A DNA stretch of 64,000 bases from Clostridium scatologenes (GTDB lineage Bacteria > Bacillota > Clostridia > Clostridiales > Clostridiaceae). A model generated the notes under the pieces. That model searched no databases, was not told where the DNA came from, and saw only the letters and a program-made list of their open reading frames with translations. A program made the position numbers and the translations under genes. This document shows positions 8,118 to 16,513 of this stretch, one piece after another; position 1 is the stretch's first letter; each line of letters starts with the position of its first letter. Location of the stretch: the NCBI RefSeq assembly GCF_000968375.1, contig NZ_CP009933.1:3720001-3784000 (forward strand). The letters run 5' to 3'.

Positions 8118-8133
8118 TTCGTTACATTACGAA
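8118..8133. promoter_or_regulatory. Dyad operator candidate (PurR-box-like), second copy
   Basis: TTCG-N8-CGAA with central TTACATTA, against TACCATTA in the purE copy at 2932-2947. Both lie 72 bases upstream of the -35 of a riboswitch-controlled purine gene. A shared regulator, possibly PurR, is inferred. Confidence 0.5.
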
Positions 8134-8162
8134 CATTGTAACTATATTGTTCAGTAAATCCT

Positions 8163-9806
8163 TTAATAATTAAACTTTGACAGCAATTTATCTCTATACT
8201 TGTCACTTATTTCATATAAATTAAAAACTTCATTATCCAGCTCATCTTTAAATTTTCCATATGAATTCCACTGTTTACTAATTTTATCTACCAAATTTTC
8301 TATTTTACACTGCTGTTTAATATTACAAAACTTTATAGGTATTTCATTTAAACTGTACTTTTTAAGTTGAGGAATTGAGTTTGAATTTGTTATAAGAAAA
8401 CTTGAATAATACCACTGCATTAATCTAGAATTCAATATACCTAATATATACTTGTAAGAAAATCTTTTATCTAAATTAATTATACCGTATAAAGATTGTT
8501 CTATAGCAATTCCATCTTCATCTAAAGCTGCAATTATAGTATTCCCTGTTTTTCTTACTACTATTTTAGGTGAATAAGTCAATTTTCTTATATTACTGGT
8601 TCCTCCCTTTATATTTTGCTTTTCAAACTCATAATAAAACTTACTTAATATTTTAAAATTAGTTATATTCTCTCCTTTTAGTATACTTATTTGCTTATCG
8701 TTTACTCTAAATTTTTTTATTTCTTTAGAATTTCCTATGAATCCTGTAAAAGTTGTGCATATATCTCCAAGAAATTTACTGTTCATTTCTATTTTTTTCT
8801 TGATATCCAAATTAAAACTATTACTATTATATAGAAATTCATAATTTTCATTTTTTAAATATTCACTTTGATAAATTTTATAATTTCTTTTTTTATCTAT
8901 ATATAAATGTATTTTATTATTTTTGCTGTGACTTCCTTCTAATATAAAGATCATTACATCTGTATTTATATTTGGAAACTTTATTTCAAAAGCAAGATCT
9001 TTTATATTATAATTTGAAAGTATCTTTTTTCTAAAATTTTTATATTGAAGATTTCTTGCAAATCTATCAGGCAGTACAAATCCAATCCTTCCGTGTACTT
9101 TTAATACTTGTAGGGATCTTTTCAAAAAATATTCATAAAGATTAGGTAAATATATGTTTCCTTCATATTCATTTATATAATAATTTATTAGATCTATATC
9201 TTTGCACTGTTTATTCTTTCTGTTTAAAGAAACCCAAGGGGGATTTCCTACAATGTAATCATATTTTTCGCTCCAAAAATCACATAAGCACTTTAATTTT
9301 TCTGTTTCATTTATATGTGCTTTTTCCCACTTAATTAAACTGTCACAGCAAATTACATTTAAAACAAGTCCTTTCCTATTTTTACAAGTAGAAATAATGT
9401 TTCGTTTACATATTTCTACTGCATTATAATCTATATCTGCACCATAAATACAATGATTTACTATATGTAAACCTATATTCTCTACTTTCCAATAATCTTT
9501 ACCTTTTAACTTACAATCTCCATTTATAATATATTCTTCTTCTCCATATTTTTTTGATAAAGCATCAATATTTTTAGTAAATTCCTCTATCAAAAATTTA
9601 ATTATTTTAATTAAAAAATATCCTGAACCACAGGAAGGATCAAGGATCTTAACAAAAGGTGTTTTTATAACATTTAAATTATCAAAAGTATTTTTTATAA
9701 TATATTCTATAATGTAACTTGGTGTATAAAAACACCCATAGCTTTTTCTTTGGTTTTTTTCCATAAGAACATCATAACTTTTTTCTAATTTAACTCCTTT
9801 ATCCAT
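8163..9806 (-). CDS. Solitary N6-adenine DNA methyltransferase (Eco57I/TaqI-like)
   Basis: 547 residues. The SAM motif DPSCGSGYF is at 56-64, a conserved CIYGADID stretch at 119-126 and the catalytic motif IV NPPW at 188-191. The C-terminal half (about 330-547) resembles a TaqI/Eco57I target-recognition domain, including GILNSRLMQWYY. No endonuclease domain or neighbouring restriction gene is seen. The order of segments (FYTP, YW-V-NI, CIYGADID, CCDSL, YIVGNPP) recalls CamA, the solitary sporulation-linked methyltransferase of C. difficile. A GAAGG site precedes the ATG. The recognition sequence cannot be read from the protein. Confidence 0.88.
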   Translation of the reverse strand: MDKGVKLEKSYDVLMEKNQRKSYGCFYTPSYIIEYIIKNTFDNLNVIKTPFVKILDPSCGSGYFLIKIIKFLIEEFTKNIDALSKKYGEEEYIINGDCKLKGKDYWKVENIGLHIVNHCIYGADIDYNAVEICKRNIISTCKNRKGLVLNVICCDSLIKWEKAHINETEKLKCLCDFWSEKYDYIVGNPPWVSLNRKNKQCKDIDLINYYINEYEGNIYLPNLYEYFLKRSLQVLKVHGRIGFVLPDRFARNLQYKNFRKKILSNYNIKDLAFEIKFPNINTDVMIFILEGSHSKNNKIHLYIDKKRNYKIYQSEYLKNENYEFLYNSNSFNLDIKKKIEMNSKFLGDICTTFTGFIGNSKEIKKFRVNDKQISILKGENITNFKILSKFYYEFEKQNIKGGTSNIRKLTYSPKIVVRKTGNTIIAALDEDGIAIEQSLYGIINLDKRFSYKYILGILNSRLMQWYYSSFLITNSNSIPQLKKYSLNEIPIKFCNIKQQCKIENLVDKISKQWNSYGKFKDELDNEVFNLYEISDKYRDKLLSKFNY

Positions 9807-9924
9807 ATTAAACCTTCTTAATTTTATAAATTATTTACACACACATTATATGTTATCACATTTTTTTCATAGCATAAATAAGTTTTTTATGGTTAGCATA
9901 TTATTATTGAAAGGGGTTGTTTTT

Positions 9925-10053
9925 ATGCATAATGAAAGTAAAAAAGAGAAAAAGATGGAAAAGAAAAGACCTCGCAAACCAATAGTTACTAGTGAAGATG
10001 AAATGAAAAAAAGGAATCCTCAAAGCACTTTGGATATTAATAGAGCTCCTTAA
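9925..10053 (+). CDS. 42-residue basic protein, unknown
   Basis: Very small, Lys-rich protein (starts MHNESKKEKKMEK, then RPRKP). The ATG at 9925 follows AAAGGGG at good spacing; an upstream in-frame start at 9850 would add a hydrophobic leader but lacks a ribosome site. The stop codon lies inside a terminator hairpin. Function unknown; it is divergent from the methyltransferase gene. Confidence 0.6.
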   Translation: MHNESKKEKKMEKKRPRKPIVTSEDEMKKRNPQSTLDINRAP

Positions 10054-10065
10054 TCAAGGGAGCTC
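10043..10065 (+). terminator. Terminator overlapping the stop of the 42-residue gene
   Basis: GAGCTCC / GGGAGCTC stem with a loop that contains the TAA stop at 10051-10053, followed by TTACTTATTATTT. The hairpin is GC-rich but the T run is poor. Confidence 0.6.
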
Positions 10066-10200
10066 TTACTTATTATTTAATAAATTTCAATACCACTTTT
10101 GCTTTTTCATTTTCAAGTTATTTATCGTTAATGTTATTAATTTCCTTTAAAGTACATAAATAACTATATAGTATTTATTTCTTGGGAAATAGATATGAAT

Positions 10201-10260
10201 ATAACTTTCTTGTATAATAATTGTTGAAATATATTAACAATTATTATACAGAAAAGTTAT
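10201..10260. repeat. 60-base dyad (25-base arms) upstream of htrA
   Basis: The 25-base arms at 10201-10225 and 10236-10260 are inverted copies differing at two positions, around a 10-base loop. The inner 15 bases (TGTATAATAATTGTT) match perfectly, and each arm includes TATAAT. It lies 90 bases before the htrA start and could be an operator, a leader hairpin, or a miniature element remnant. No T run follows. Confidence 0.7.
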
Positions 10261-10349
10261 ATTGTGTTCATAATTTTGACATAAAAATGTCACAAAATAA
10301 CTCTAATATATTAAATATAGTACAACAAAAACCTAAGGAGGTACTTATC

Positions 10350-11591
10350 ATGGATAACTTAAATAATGAAAAAAACGAATCTCAGTTAATTAATACTAAC
10401 AGCATCAATGAAGGTAAAGATTTTAATAACAATAACTTTCAAAATAAATTTTTGAAACATAAAGTAAAGATAAAAAGAGGACTTGTTTCCTATGTAATAG
10501 TTGGATTAATTTGTAGTATAGTAGCTGGAACAGCTTCTACTGTAGCCACATTATATTATCTTCCTAACTCTAACTTTTTCAAAAATTCACCTTTATATCA
10601 AAACTTAAGACAAGGAAGTGGGACTACTGCTGCTTCTACAAATTATATTAATGCATCAACTGTATCTACAAAGGGTTCTTTAACTGTAGCTCAAATAGCT
10701 CAAAAGGTTGGACCTGCTGTGGTCGGTGTTTCTACTACAGGCATTTCTCAAAATGATTATGGATTTGCTGAAAAACAGGAAGGTATGGGATCAGGTATTA
10801 TAATAAATGATCAAGGATATATTTTGACAAATAACCATGTTATTAGTGGTGCTCAGCAAGTAAAGGTAATATTCAATAACAACAAAGAAGTATCTGCAAA
10901 AGTAATAAACTATGATGAAAATATGGATTTAGCAATAATAAAAGTTACTGACAATGTAAAAATGCCTGCTGTAGCTGAACTTGGAAGCTCAGATGCTCTT
11001 CAAGTTGGTGACCCTGTAGTTGCTATTGGTAATCCTCTAGGTAAAGAATTATTAGGTTCTGTAACAACTGGTGTCATAAGTGCAAAGAATAGACAAATTC
11101 AAGAAAATAGCAAAAGTACTTCAAAACAAACTTTCTTACAAACAGATGCAGCTATAAATCCTGGTAATAGTGGTGGTGCTTTAGTAAATTCTCAAGGTCA
11201 AGTAATAGGTATAAATACTGCTAAAGTTGGTGGTAATGGAGTCGAAGGTTTAGGTTTTGCAATTCCTATGGATTCAATTAAGCCTAAAATAGATAGTCTT
11301 TTAAAACCGATATTAAAAATAGGAATTTCTTGTAGAGATATTTCTTCAGATGTAGCTAAACAAAATAACGTTCCTGAAGGAGTTGCTGTACTTCAAGTTC
11401 AAGAATTTAGTCCTGCTGAAAAAGCTGGTTTACAAACTGGAGATATAATTACAAAATTTGATGGTAAATCAGTAAAATCCGTAGATAGTATGAATACTAT
11501 AAAATCTAAACACAAATCTGGTGATGAAATAAGCTTGGAAGTATATAGAGATGGTTCTAATAAAAGCTTAAAATTGAAGTTATCAGAATAA
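10350..11591 (+). CDS. htrA: HtrA/DegP-type membrane-anchored serine protease with PDZ domain
   Basis: A 413-residue quality-control protease acting outside the membrane. After a charged, Asn-rich cytoplasmic tail there is a membrane segment at about 45-70, a trypsin-like domain with His163 (NNHV), Asp193 (NMDLAI) and Ser274 (GNSGGA), and one PDZ domain from about residue 330 (GLQTGDIIT). The ATG at 10350 follows AAGGAGG at 8 bases. An upstream in-frame start at 10221 would begin inside the dyad and lacks a ribosome site. The dyad upstream may be its control element. Confidence 0.94.
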   Translation: MDNLNNEKNESQLINTNSINEGKDFNNNNFQNKFLKHKVKIKRGLVSYVIVGLICSIVAGTASTVATLYYLPNSNFFKNSPLYQNLRQGSGTTAASTNYINASTVSTKGSLTVAQIAQKVGPAVVGVSTTGISQNDYGFAEKQEGMGSGIIINDQGYILTNNHVISGAQQVKVIFNNNKEVSAKVINYDENMDLAIIKVTDNVKMPAVAELGSSDALQVGDPVVAIGNPLGKELLGSVTTGVISAKNRQIQENSKSTSKQTFLQTDAAINPGNSGGALVNSQGQVIGINTAKVGGNGVEGLGFAIPMDSIKPKIDSLLKPILKIGISCRDISSDVAKQNNVPEGVAVLQVQEFSPAEKAGLQTGDIITKFDGKSVKSVDSMNTIKSKHKSGDEISLEVYRDGSNKSLKLKLSE

Positions 11592-11752
11592 CTTACAAAT
11601 ATCAAGTGCTTCTTAAGTTCAGCTGTGATTTTAGCAGTGGTAGCCATGGAATAAGATTAATGGTATAATTTACTTATAAGTAATTTTTGCATCATAATCG
11701 TTTGATTGTAATTATTACGTAAAAAAAATACTCAATAGTTCTATCCTCCGTT

Positions 11753-11815
11753 AGATACCTTAGCTATTTATTAGTACGTGTACTCAAAATAAATATGCTG
11801 AGGTATCTTCTTTTT
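11753..11815 (+). terminator. Terminator downstream of htrA
   Basis: AGATACCTTAGC plus TATTTATT pairs with AATAAATA plus GCTGAGGTATCT (one wobble and one bulge), followed by TCTTTTT. It lies 160 bases after the htrA stop; no gene is seen between them, so the htrA message would have a long 3' leader. Confidence 0.65.
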
Positions 11816-11822
11816 AAAAAAT

Positions 11823-11848
11823 TGTGACGCAAATTTATTTGCGTCACA
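11823..11848 (-). terminator. Terminator of the 11863-12018 small gene
   Basis: Perfect palindrome TGTGACGCAAAT / ATTTGCGTCACA with a 2-base centre. On the minus strand it is followed by ATTTTTT. It lies 14 bases after the small gene stop. Confidence 0.7.
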
Positions 11849-11862
11849 TTCTGATTATTACA

Positions 11863-12018
11863 CTAATGTTCTTTTGCTTTATTGTTTCCAAGCTTTTTAG
11901 TTTGACTCGAAAATCCTATATCATTAGAAATTTCCACTTTCATATCTTCAATCTCTTTCTTAGTCTTTTTTCCAACTTTCTTATTATCCTTGCTATTTTT
12001 ATTATTTTTATGAGACAC
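11863..12018 (-). CDS. 51-residue basic protein, GTG start
   Basis: Small gene on the minus strand. GTG at 12018 sits 10 bases after AGGAGG, the stop is TAG at 11863, and the protein begins MSHKNNKNSKDNKK, with KEIEDMKVEISNDIGF later. The segment KVEISNDIG faintly recalls the helix of alpha/beta-type small acid-soluble spore proteins (KxEIANE-G), so a SASP-like or DNA-binding role is conceivable but not shown. A clear terminator follows. I chose GTG over an ATG 6 bases upstream, which leads to a stop after five codons. Confidence 0.6.
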   Translation of the reverse strand: MSHKNNKNSKDNKKVGKKTKKEIEDMKVEISNDIGFSSQTKKLGNNKAKEH

Positions 12019-12156
12019 TTTTCATATACCTCCTTTTTCATATGCAAGACTACATTTTAGTAAAAACTTTAAATAAGTTTCACTTTATAATCTAACCCAT
12101 AAAAAGAAATATATTAAAAATTCATATAAATATTTTATCCTTTTTTAAACTTTATA

Positions 12157-13347
12157 CTAAATTATTCCTCTCAATTTCATATCAGTTAATTGATCTTTAC
12201 TTATACCCATCTTTCCAAGTACTTCTTCATTATGTTGACCTAACAATGGTGCTGGTGTATCTACACTACCTGGAGTTCTTGAAAATTTAATTGGAACGCC
12301 TTGAAAATACATATCACCTATAGTTGGATGATTGATATGAACCATCATTTCTCTAGCTTGAATTTGTGGATGATTAATAGCTTCTTTCATATCAAGAACT
12401 GGTCCACAAGGTATCCCTGCCTTATCAAACATATCATCTAGTTCTTTTTTTGTTTTATCCTTTACCCACTCAGCAATTATATTTTTTAACTCTGGATCAT
12501 AATTTTTACATCTCGAATCGTTAGTTAAAAACTTTTCATTTTTAACTAACTCTGGTTTTTCTATTACTTCACAAAATTTAGACCAAAGCTTATCATTACC
12601 AACACCTAAAGCTACATAACCATCTTTAGCTTTATAAATATCGAAAGGTGCTATAGATGGATCAATATTTCCCTGTCTATGAGGAATCTGTCCTGTAAGT
12701 GTATTTATAACTATTGCATTTTCTAGAATAGAAAAAATAGTATCTAGCATTGCAACATCAACCACTTGTCCTTCTCCAGTCTTTTCTCTATTTAAAAGAG
12801 CCATTAGAACTCCAACACATAAATATATTCCTGTAACATTATCAGCTATAGAAGGACCTACTTTAACAGGAGGTTCATTAGAAAATCCAGTTAAATTAAC
12901 CATCCCTCCCATAGATTGAGCTACTATGTCATAACAAGGCCTGTCATGTATAGGTCCATTTTGTCCAAAACCTGAGCCAGAGGCTAATATTATCTTAGAA
13001 TTATACTTTTTTAACACATCATATTCTATTCCTAATTTTTTCATAACTCCTGGTCTATAATTTTCTACCACTACATCGGCATCTTTGACCATATTTAAAA
13101 ATATATTTCTACCTTCCTCGCTCTTCAAATTTAATGTAACACCTTTCTTGTTTCTATTTAAAAAAGCATAAAATCCACTCTCTCCACTTTTAGCATCTAT
13201 AGGCCCCCAAGCTCTACATTGATCTCCTTTAGGACTTTCAATTTTTATTACTTCGGCACCGTTGTCTGCTAAAAGAGTAGTACAAAATGGACCATTATAA
13301 GCATGGGTTAAATCCAATACTTTAAAGCCTTCTAATGCTTTTTTCAT
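12157..13347 (-). CDS. Class III CoA-transferase (CaiB/BaiF family)
   Basis: 396-residue CoA-transferase of the formyl-CoA transferase/CaiB family. These enzymes move CoA between carboxylates and work as interlocked dimers. The start (MKKALEGFKVLDLTH), the LADNGAEVIKIE motif and a full-length fold are present. The catalytic aspartate appears as Asp169 in GPSIADNVTG, matching Asp169 of formyl-CoA transferase. The substrate is unknown. A GGGGAG ribosome site precedes the ATG. No acyl-CoA dehydrogenase or ligase gene is nearby. Confidence 0.9.
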   Translation of the reverse strand: MKKALEGFKVLDLTHAYNGPFCTTLLADNGAEVIKIESPKGDQCRAWGPIDAKSGESGFYAFLNRNKKGVTLNLKSEEGRNIFLNMVKDADVVVENYRPGVMKKLGIEYDVLKKYNSKIILASGSGFGQNGPIHDRPCYDIVAQSMGGMVNLTGFSNEPPVKVGPSIADNVTGIYLCVGVLMALLNREKTGEGQVVDVAMLDTIFSILENAIVINTLTGQIPHRQGNIDPSIAPFDIYKAKDGYVALGVGNDKLWSKFCEVIEKPELVKNEKFLTNDSRCKNYDPELKNIIAEWVKDKTKKELDDMFDKAGIPCGPVLDMKEAINHPQIQAREMMVHINHPTIGDMYFQGVPIKFSRTPGSVDTPAPLLGQHNEEVLGKMGISKDQLTDMKLRGII

Positions 13348-13711
13348 AAAATCATCTCCCCTTATAAATTTACTTTTATGTGTTAACCATCATATGTATT
13401 GAATTATTTTCCATAAAAGTTAATTTTATCAGGTACCTTTATCTTCATTCTAGACTGCCATAATGCTTTTGTCAACGAAACAGACTCAAGCTTAAAATTA
13501 TTGTGCCAACTTCTAAATCATTCCGTCATATTGCTGAAATTTACTATTATATTTATAATTAATACAAATGTTTGACCACCTTTTATAAGAATAATCAGGT
13601 CATTTTATATTTAAAACACAAGGAACTGTCACATTAAGAAATTTACATACAATATACTGTAGTATTTATTCTTAATGCGACAGTCCCCATCCATAGCTCT
13701 TTAATTTTCTT
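13348..13711. other. Non-coding gap holding one long hairpin
   Basis: No gene seen. The only structure is the 66-base hairpin at 13622-13687 near lgt. The rest (13400-13620) is AT-rich unstructured DNA. Confidence 0.5.
13622..13687 (-). repeat. 66-base inverted-repeat hairpin after lgt
   Basis: As minus-strand RNA, a 19-base stem forms from GGGACTGTCGCATTAAGAA pairing with TTCTTAATGTGACAGTTCC; two of the 19 pairs are G-U, which appear as A/C mismatches in the DNA of the other strand. The loop is 28 bases. It could be the lgt terminator or a MITE-like element with terminal inverted repeats. Confidence 0.6.
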
Positions 13712-14488
13712 TTAAGTTAATTTTTTTGTAAAGGAATGCTTCTTATATATAAATATAAGAAACGTAATACTAAAAATCATTCCAAAAATACTTACCAACT
13801 GTGCTGTTCTAATACCATAAAACATTAAACTATCTGTTCTTAATCCTTCTATAAAAAATCTTCCTAAAGAATACAAACCTACATAAGACAAAATTACAGT
13901 TCCATCTTTTAATACTCTTCGCAGCAAATAAATAAGTATTAAGCAAACGCATAAATTCCAAATAGATTCATATAAAAAAGTTGGATGATAATAACTTCCA
14001 TCTATATACATTCCTTTTTGTATAAATAGAGGAAACTGACTTATAAATTGGTAGGATACAACACCTCCATGAGCCTCTCCATTAAAAAAGTTTCCCCATC
14101 TTCCTATAGCCTGACCTAACACTATAGAAGGTGCTGCTATATCCGCTAACTCTAAAAAGTTTATTTTTTTATATCTAGTATAAATGAAAGCTGCAGCTAA
14201 ACCAAATAATATACCTCCATGAATAGCCAAACCGCCTAGTCTTATATTAAACATATCTATAATATTGTTCTTGTACTGATCAAATTCAAAAAACACATAA
14301 TAAGCTCTTGCTCCTATTACAGCAAATGGAAATGAAATTAAAAATACATCAATGATATTATCAAAATTATAATTCCTAGCTTTACAATTTATATTTCCCA
14401 GCATAAGAGCCAGTATAACTCCAGTACCTATAATTACCCCATACCATCTTACATCAAAGCCATTAATAGAAAAAGCTATAGGATTCAT
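13712..14488 (-). CDS. lgt: Prolipoprotein diacylglyceryl transferase Lgt
   Basis: Transfers diacylglycerol from phosphatidylglycerol to the lipobox Cys of prelipoproteins, in the cytoplasmic membrane. The 258-residue polytopic protein has the Lgt signature GQAIGRWGNFFNGEAHGG at about 125-142 and IHGGILFG at 89-96. An AAGGATG site precedes the ATG. It is next to a TauE/SafE permease gene but separated by a terminator. Confidence 0.95.
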   Translation of the reverse strand: MNPIAFSINGFDVRWYGVIIGTGVILALMLGNINCKARNYNFDNIIDVFLISFPFAVIGARAYYVFFEFDQYKNNIIDMFNIRLGGLAIHGGILFGLAAAFIYTRYKKINFLELADIAAPSIVLGQAIGRWGNFFNGEAHGGVVSYQFISQFPLFIQKGMYIDGSYYHPTFLYESIWNLCVCLILIYLLRRVLKDGTVILSYVGLYSLGRFFIEGLRTDSLMFYGIRTAQLVSIFGMIFSITFLIFIYKKHSFTKKLT

Positions 14489-14535
14489 AAAACCACATCC
14501 TTTATTTAATTTTTAAATACTATCATTATACATAA

Positions 14536-14571
14536 AAGACTTCCAGTAGTATATATTCTACTGGAAGTCTT
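14536..14571 (-). terminator. Terminator of the TauE/SafE gene
   Basis: AAGACTTCCAGTAG / CTACTGGAAGTCTT perfect 14-base arms, 8-base loop. The minus-strand tail is TTATG, so the T run is weak, but the stem is strong and lies 10 bases after the permease stop. Confidence 0.7.
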
Positions 14572-14580
14572 AATAATTTG

Positions 14581-15468
14581 TTAACCTTCAACTTCAGTTG
14601 ATATTTTTCTACTAGCTTTAGCAGATTTAAACATCATATATGAAGTATAAATTATTACACAAGTAACTACCCATTTTAAAATATTTAAAGGCAATGATTT
14701 AACAATATATGCAGCTATCAACACTCCTACAGTACCTAATACAGCTATAGACACTGAAGCCTTACTTGAATATGCTCCACTTTTTATAAATTGGTAGGAT
14801 GAGAAAGGCATTAACAATGCACATGAACCCATCATTATAGGGAAGGCTACCTTAGGCCCCATTCCTAATGCAAATACTAAAGCCATACAAGGTGCATAAA
14901 GTCCTATTCCCACTGTCATAAGTGCTCCAAAAACAAAATTTCCTATTATTCCAATTACAAGTTTTGCTCCCGTTAAACCTGTGGCATCTCCACCTACTGG
15001 ATATAAATTTAATAGTCCTGCTATCATAAGTAAAGCTACTACTACTAAAGATACTCCCATAGCCACCTGAATCGTTTTCTCATTAAATCTAGAAACAATT
15101 TTAGCTCCTACAACAGCACCTAATACTGCAGCCGCTAACATACTAAAAAGAGTTACCGCATCTACCTTTATTACAGTCATAAATATAAGTGCTTCTGTCA
15201 TAGTTGGAATAGTATTGGCTACATTCAAGGTTCCTGGAAGCTTTTTATCTTCTATCATTTTTAAATTTTTAAATAGAGATGTTTCTATAGCAAAACTTCC
15301 TATTCCTAAAGTATCAAAAAAGTTAGCTAACATACCAATAAGACCGAACTTTATAAAACTTCCCTCTTCTAAGGTACCATCATTTTTCTTTTTAATATAA
15401 TCTTTAATAAGTACTGCTATGAATCCTAACGCACTTACAATCATAAACCCCAGTACAACTTTTAACAT
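14581..15468 (-). CDS. TauE/SafE family (TSUP) anion permease
   Basis: Polytopic membrane protein of about 295 residues in the TSUP fold. Many Gly/Ala helices fill both halves, including GMLANFFDTLGIGSFAIETS and GALMTVGIGLYAPCMAL. Relatives export sulfite, sulfonates or other organic anions; the substrate here is unknown. I prefer the ATG at 15468 with AGGTGA as ribosome site; a GTG at 15477 is also open. Confidence 0.85.
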   Translation of the reverse strand: MLKVVLGFMIVSALGFIAVLIKDYIKKKNDGTLEEGSFIKFGLIGMLANFFDTLGIGSFAIETSLFKNLKMIEDKKLPGTLNVANTIPTMTEALIFMTVIKVDAVTLFSMLAAAVLGAVVGAKIVSRFNEKTIQVAMGVSLVVVALLMIAGLLNLYPVGGDATGLTGAKLVIGIIGNFVFGALMTVGIGLYAPCMALVFALGMGPKVAFPIMMGSCALLMPFSSYQFIKSGAYSSKASVSIAVLGTVGVLIAAYIVKSLPLNILKWVVTCVIIYTSYMMFKSAKASRKISTEVEG

Positions 15469-15811
15469 AATTTTCACCTATCCTTCATTTTTTTCTATTT
15501 TTTTAGGTCTTATGTCTTTTTTTTAACATAGTACTATCATTATTTTATAATATTACAGATGTTTTTTCAATATAATTAAAATGTAATTATTTGATTTTTA
15601 TTAATCATTTGAGATAAAACCGCTTAAATTCAATGAAATAAGGAAAATTACATAAAATTCTGTATTTTTTTACAAAATATTATAAAAAAATACTATAAAG
15701 TTAATAAATTAACTTTATAGTATTTAATTTGAATATAATTATTTAAGATATATAATTACATCAATGGTAAAGGAAACATATAGTTCCATGAAAAATTCAA
15801 TTATTGTTACT
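15469..15811. other. Non-coding gap with bidirectional terminator
   Basis: 343 bases with no gene seen. It contains the TSUP promoter region on the left and, near 15688-15725, a strong terminator hairpin for the fluoride operon. Confidence 0.5.
15688..15725 (-). terminator. Terminator of the fluC operon
   Basis: 17-base perfect arms ending in AAATACTATAAAGTTAA around a TAAA loop. On the minus strand it runs into a T-rich tail (TTTTTTTA). Confidence 0.75.
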
Positions 15812-16147
15812 CTATATCGTTTCTCCGTATTTTTCCACATTAACCTGAAAAGTAATTACTAAACCTTTGTCTACCATTTCTTTTACCACTGGCATTGCTT
15901 TTTCAATTTTTTCAGCTTCATCAATTACCTCTATGATAATAGGAAGACTTGAACTTAAATCAAGTATTTTAGCATTGTGAATAGTTTTAGATTCACCATA
16001 TCCAACTAATCCTCTTGTAACCGTTGCACCTGCCATTCCAATTTCTTTTAACTTTATTACTAGTGCATGATATAAATTACGCCCTTTGTATTTTGAATCT
16101 TCACTTATATAGATTTTTAATATTTTGTATTTACTATTCAAAGTCAT
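15812..16147 (-). CDS. DUF190 family protein (PII-like fold)
   Basis: 111-residue DUF190 protein. These are often adjacent to fluoride channel genes and are PII-like in fold. Recognisable family segments are the YHALVIKLKEIGMAGATVTRG stretch and the LPIIIEVIDE stretch. It starts 12 bases after the fluC stop and is thus the third gene of the fluoride-riboswitch operon; an auxiliary role in fluoride resistance is inferred from context only. Confidence 0.85.
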   Translation of the reverse strand: MTLNSKYKILKIYISEDSKYKGRNLYHALVIKLKEIGMAGATVTRGLVGYGESKTIHNAKILDLSSSLPIIIEVIDEAEKIEKAMPVVKEMVDKGLVITFQVNVEKYGETI

Positions 16148-16159
16148 AATTTTCTCCTC

Positions 16160-16513
16160 CTATATATTTATTATTTTAGTTCCTAATGCAAATCCAACAG
16201 TACCTAAAATTAAACTACCTAAAATATATATAAAAGCATTAATTTTTTCTCGTTCTTGAAACAAATTAAATCCCTCATACATAAAAGTAGAAAAAGTTGT
16301 ATAAGCTCCTAAAAAACCATCTGCTAACAATATCATCATATTACTACTCACTGGAACTGAGCTTACAATACCAAGTAAAATTGCACCTGTAATATTTATC
16401 ATAAAAGTTCCTATTGGAAAATTCATATTAGACTTTTCACTTATTACTTTACCAAGACTATATCTAACTAAGCTTCCTGCTGCACCACCAATTGCAACCA
16501 ATAAATATTCCAT
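16160..16513 (-). CDS. crcB: Fluoride channel FluC, second copy
   Basis: 117-residue four-helix fluoride channel half. GGAAGSLVRY near the N-terminus and GFLGAYTTFSTF (the family Phe/Thr-Ser filter region) are present, as is INITGA. The start follows the previous fluC stop with no gap. Family members work as antiparallel dimers; paired genes often encode heterodimers. Confidence 0.93.
   Translation of the reverse strand: MEYLLVAIGGAAGSLVRYSLGKVISEKSNMNFPIGTFMINITGAILLGIVSSVPVSSNMMILLADGFLGAYTTFSTFMYEGFNLFQEREKINAFIYILGSLILGTVGFALGTKIINI

Noticed and set aside
9850..9924. Longer start for the 42-residue gene
   Set aside because: No ribosome site at 9850, while AAAGGGG precedes the ATG at 9925.
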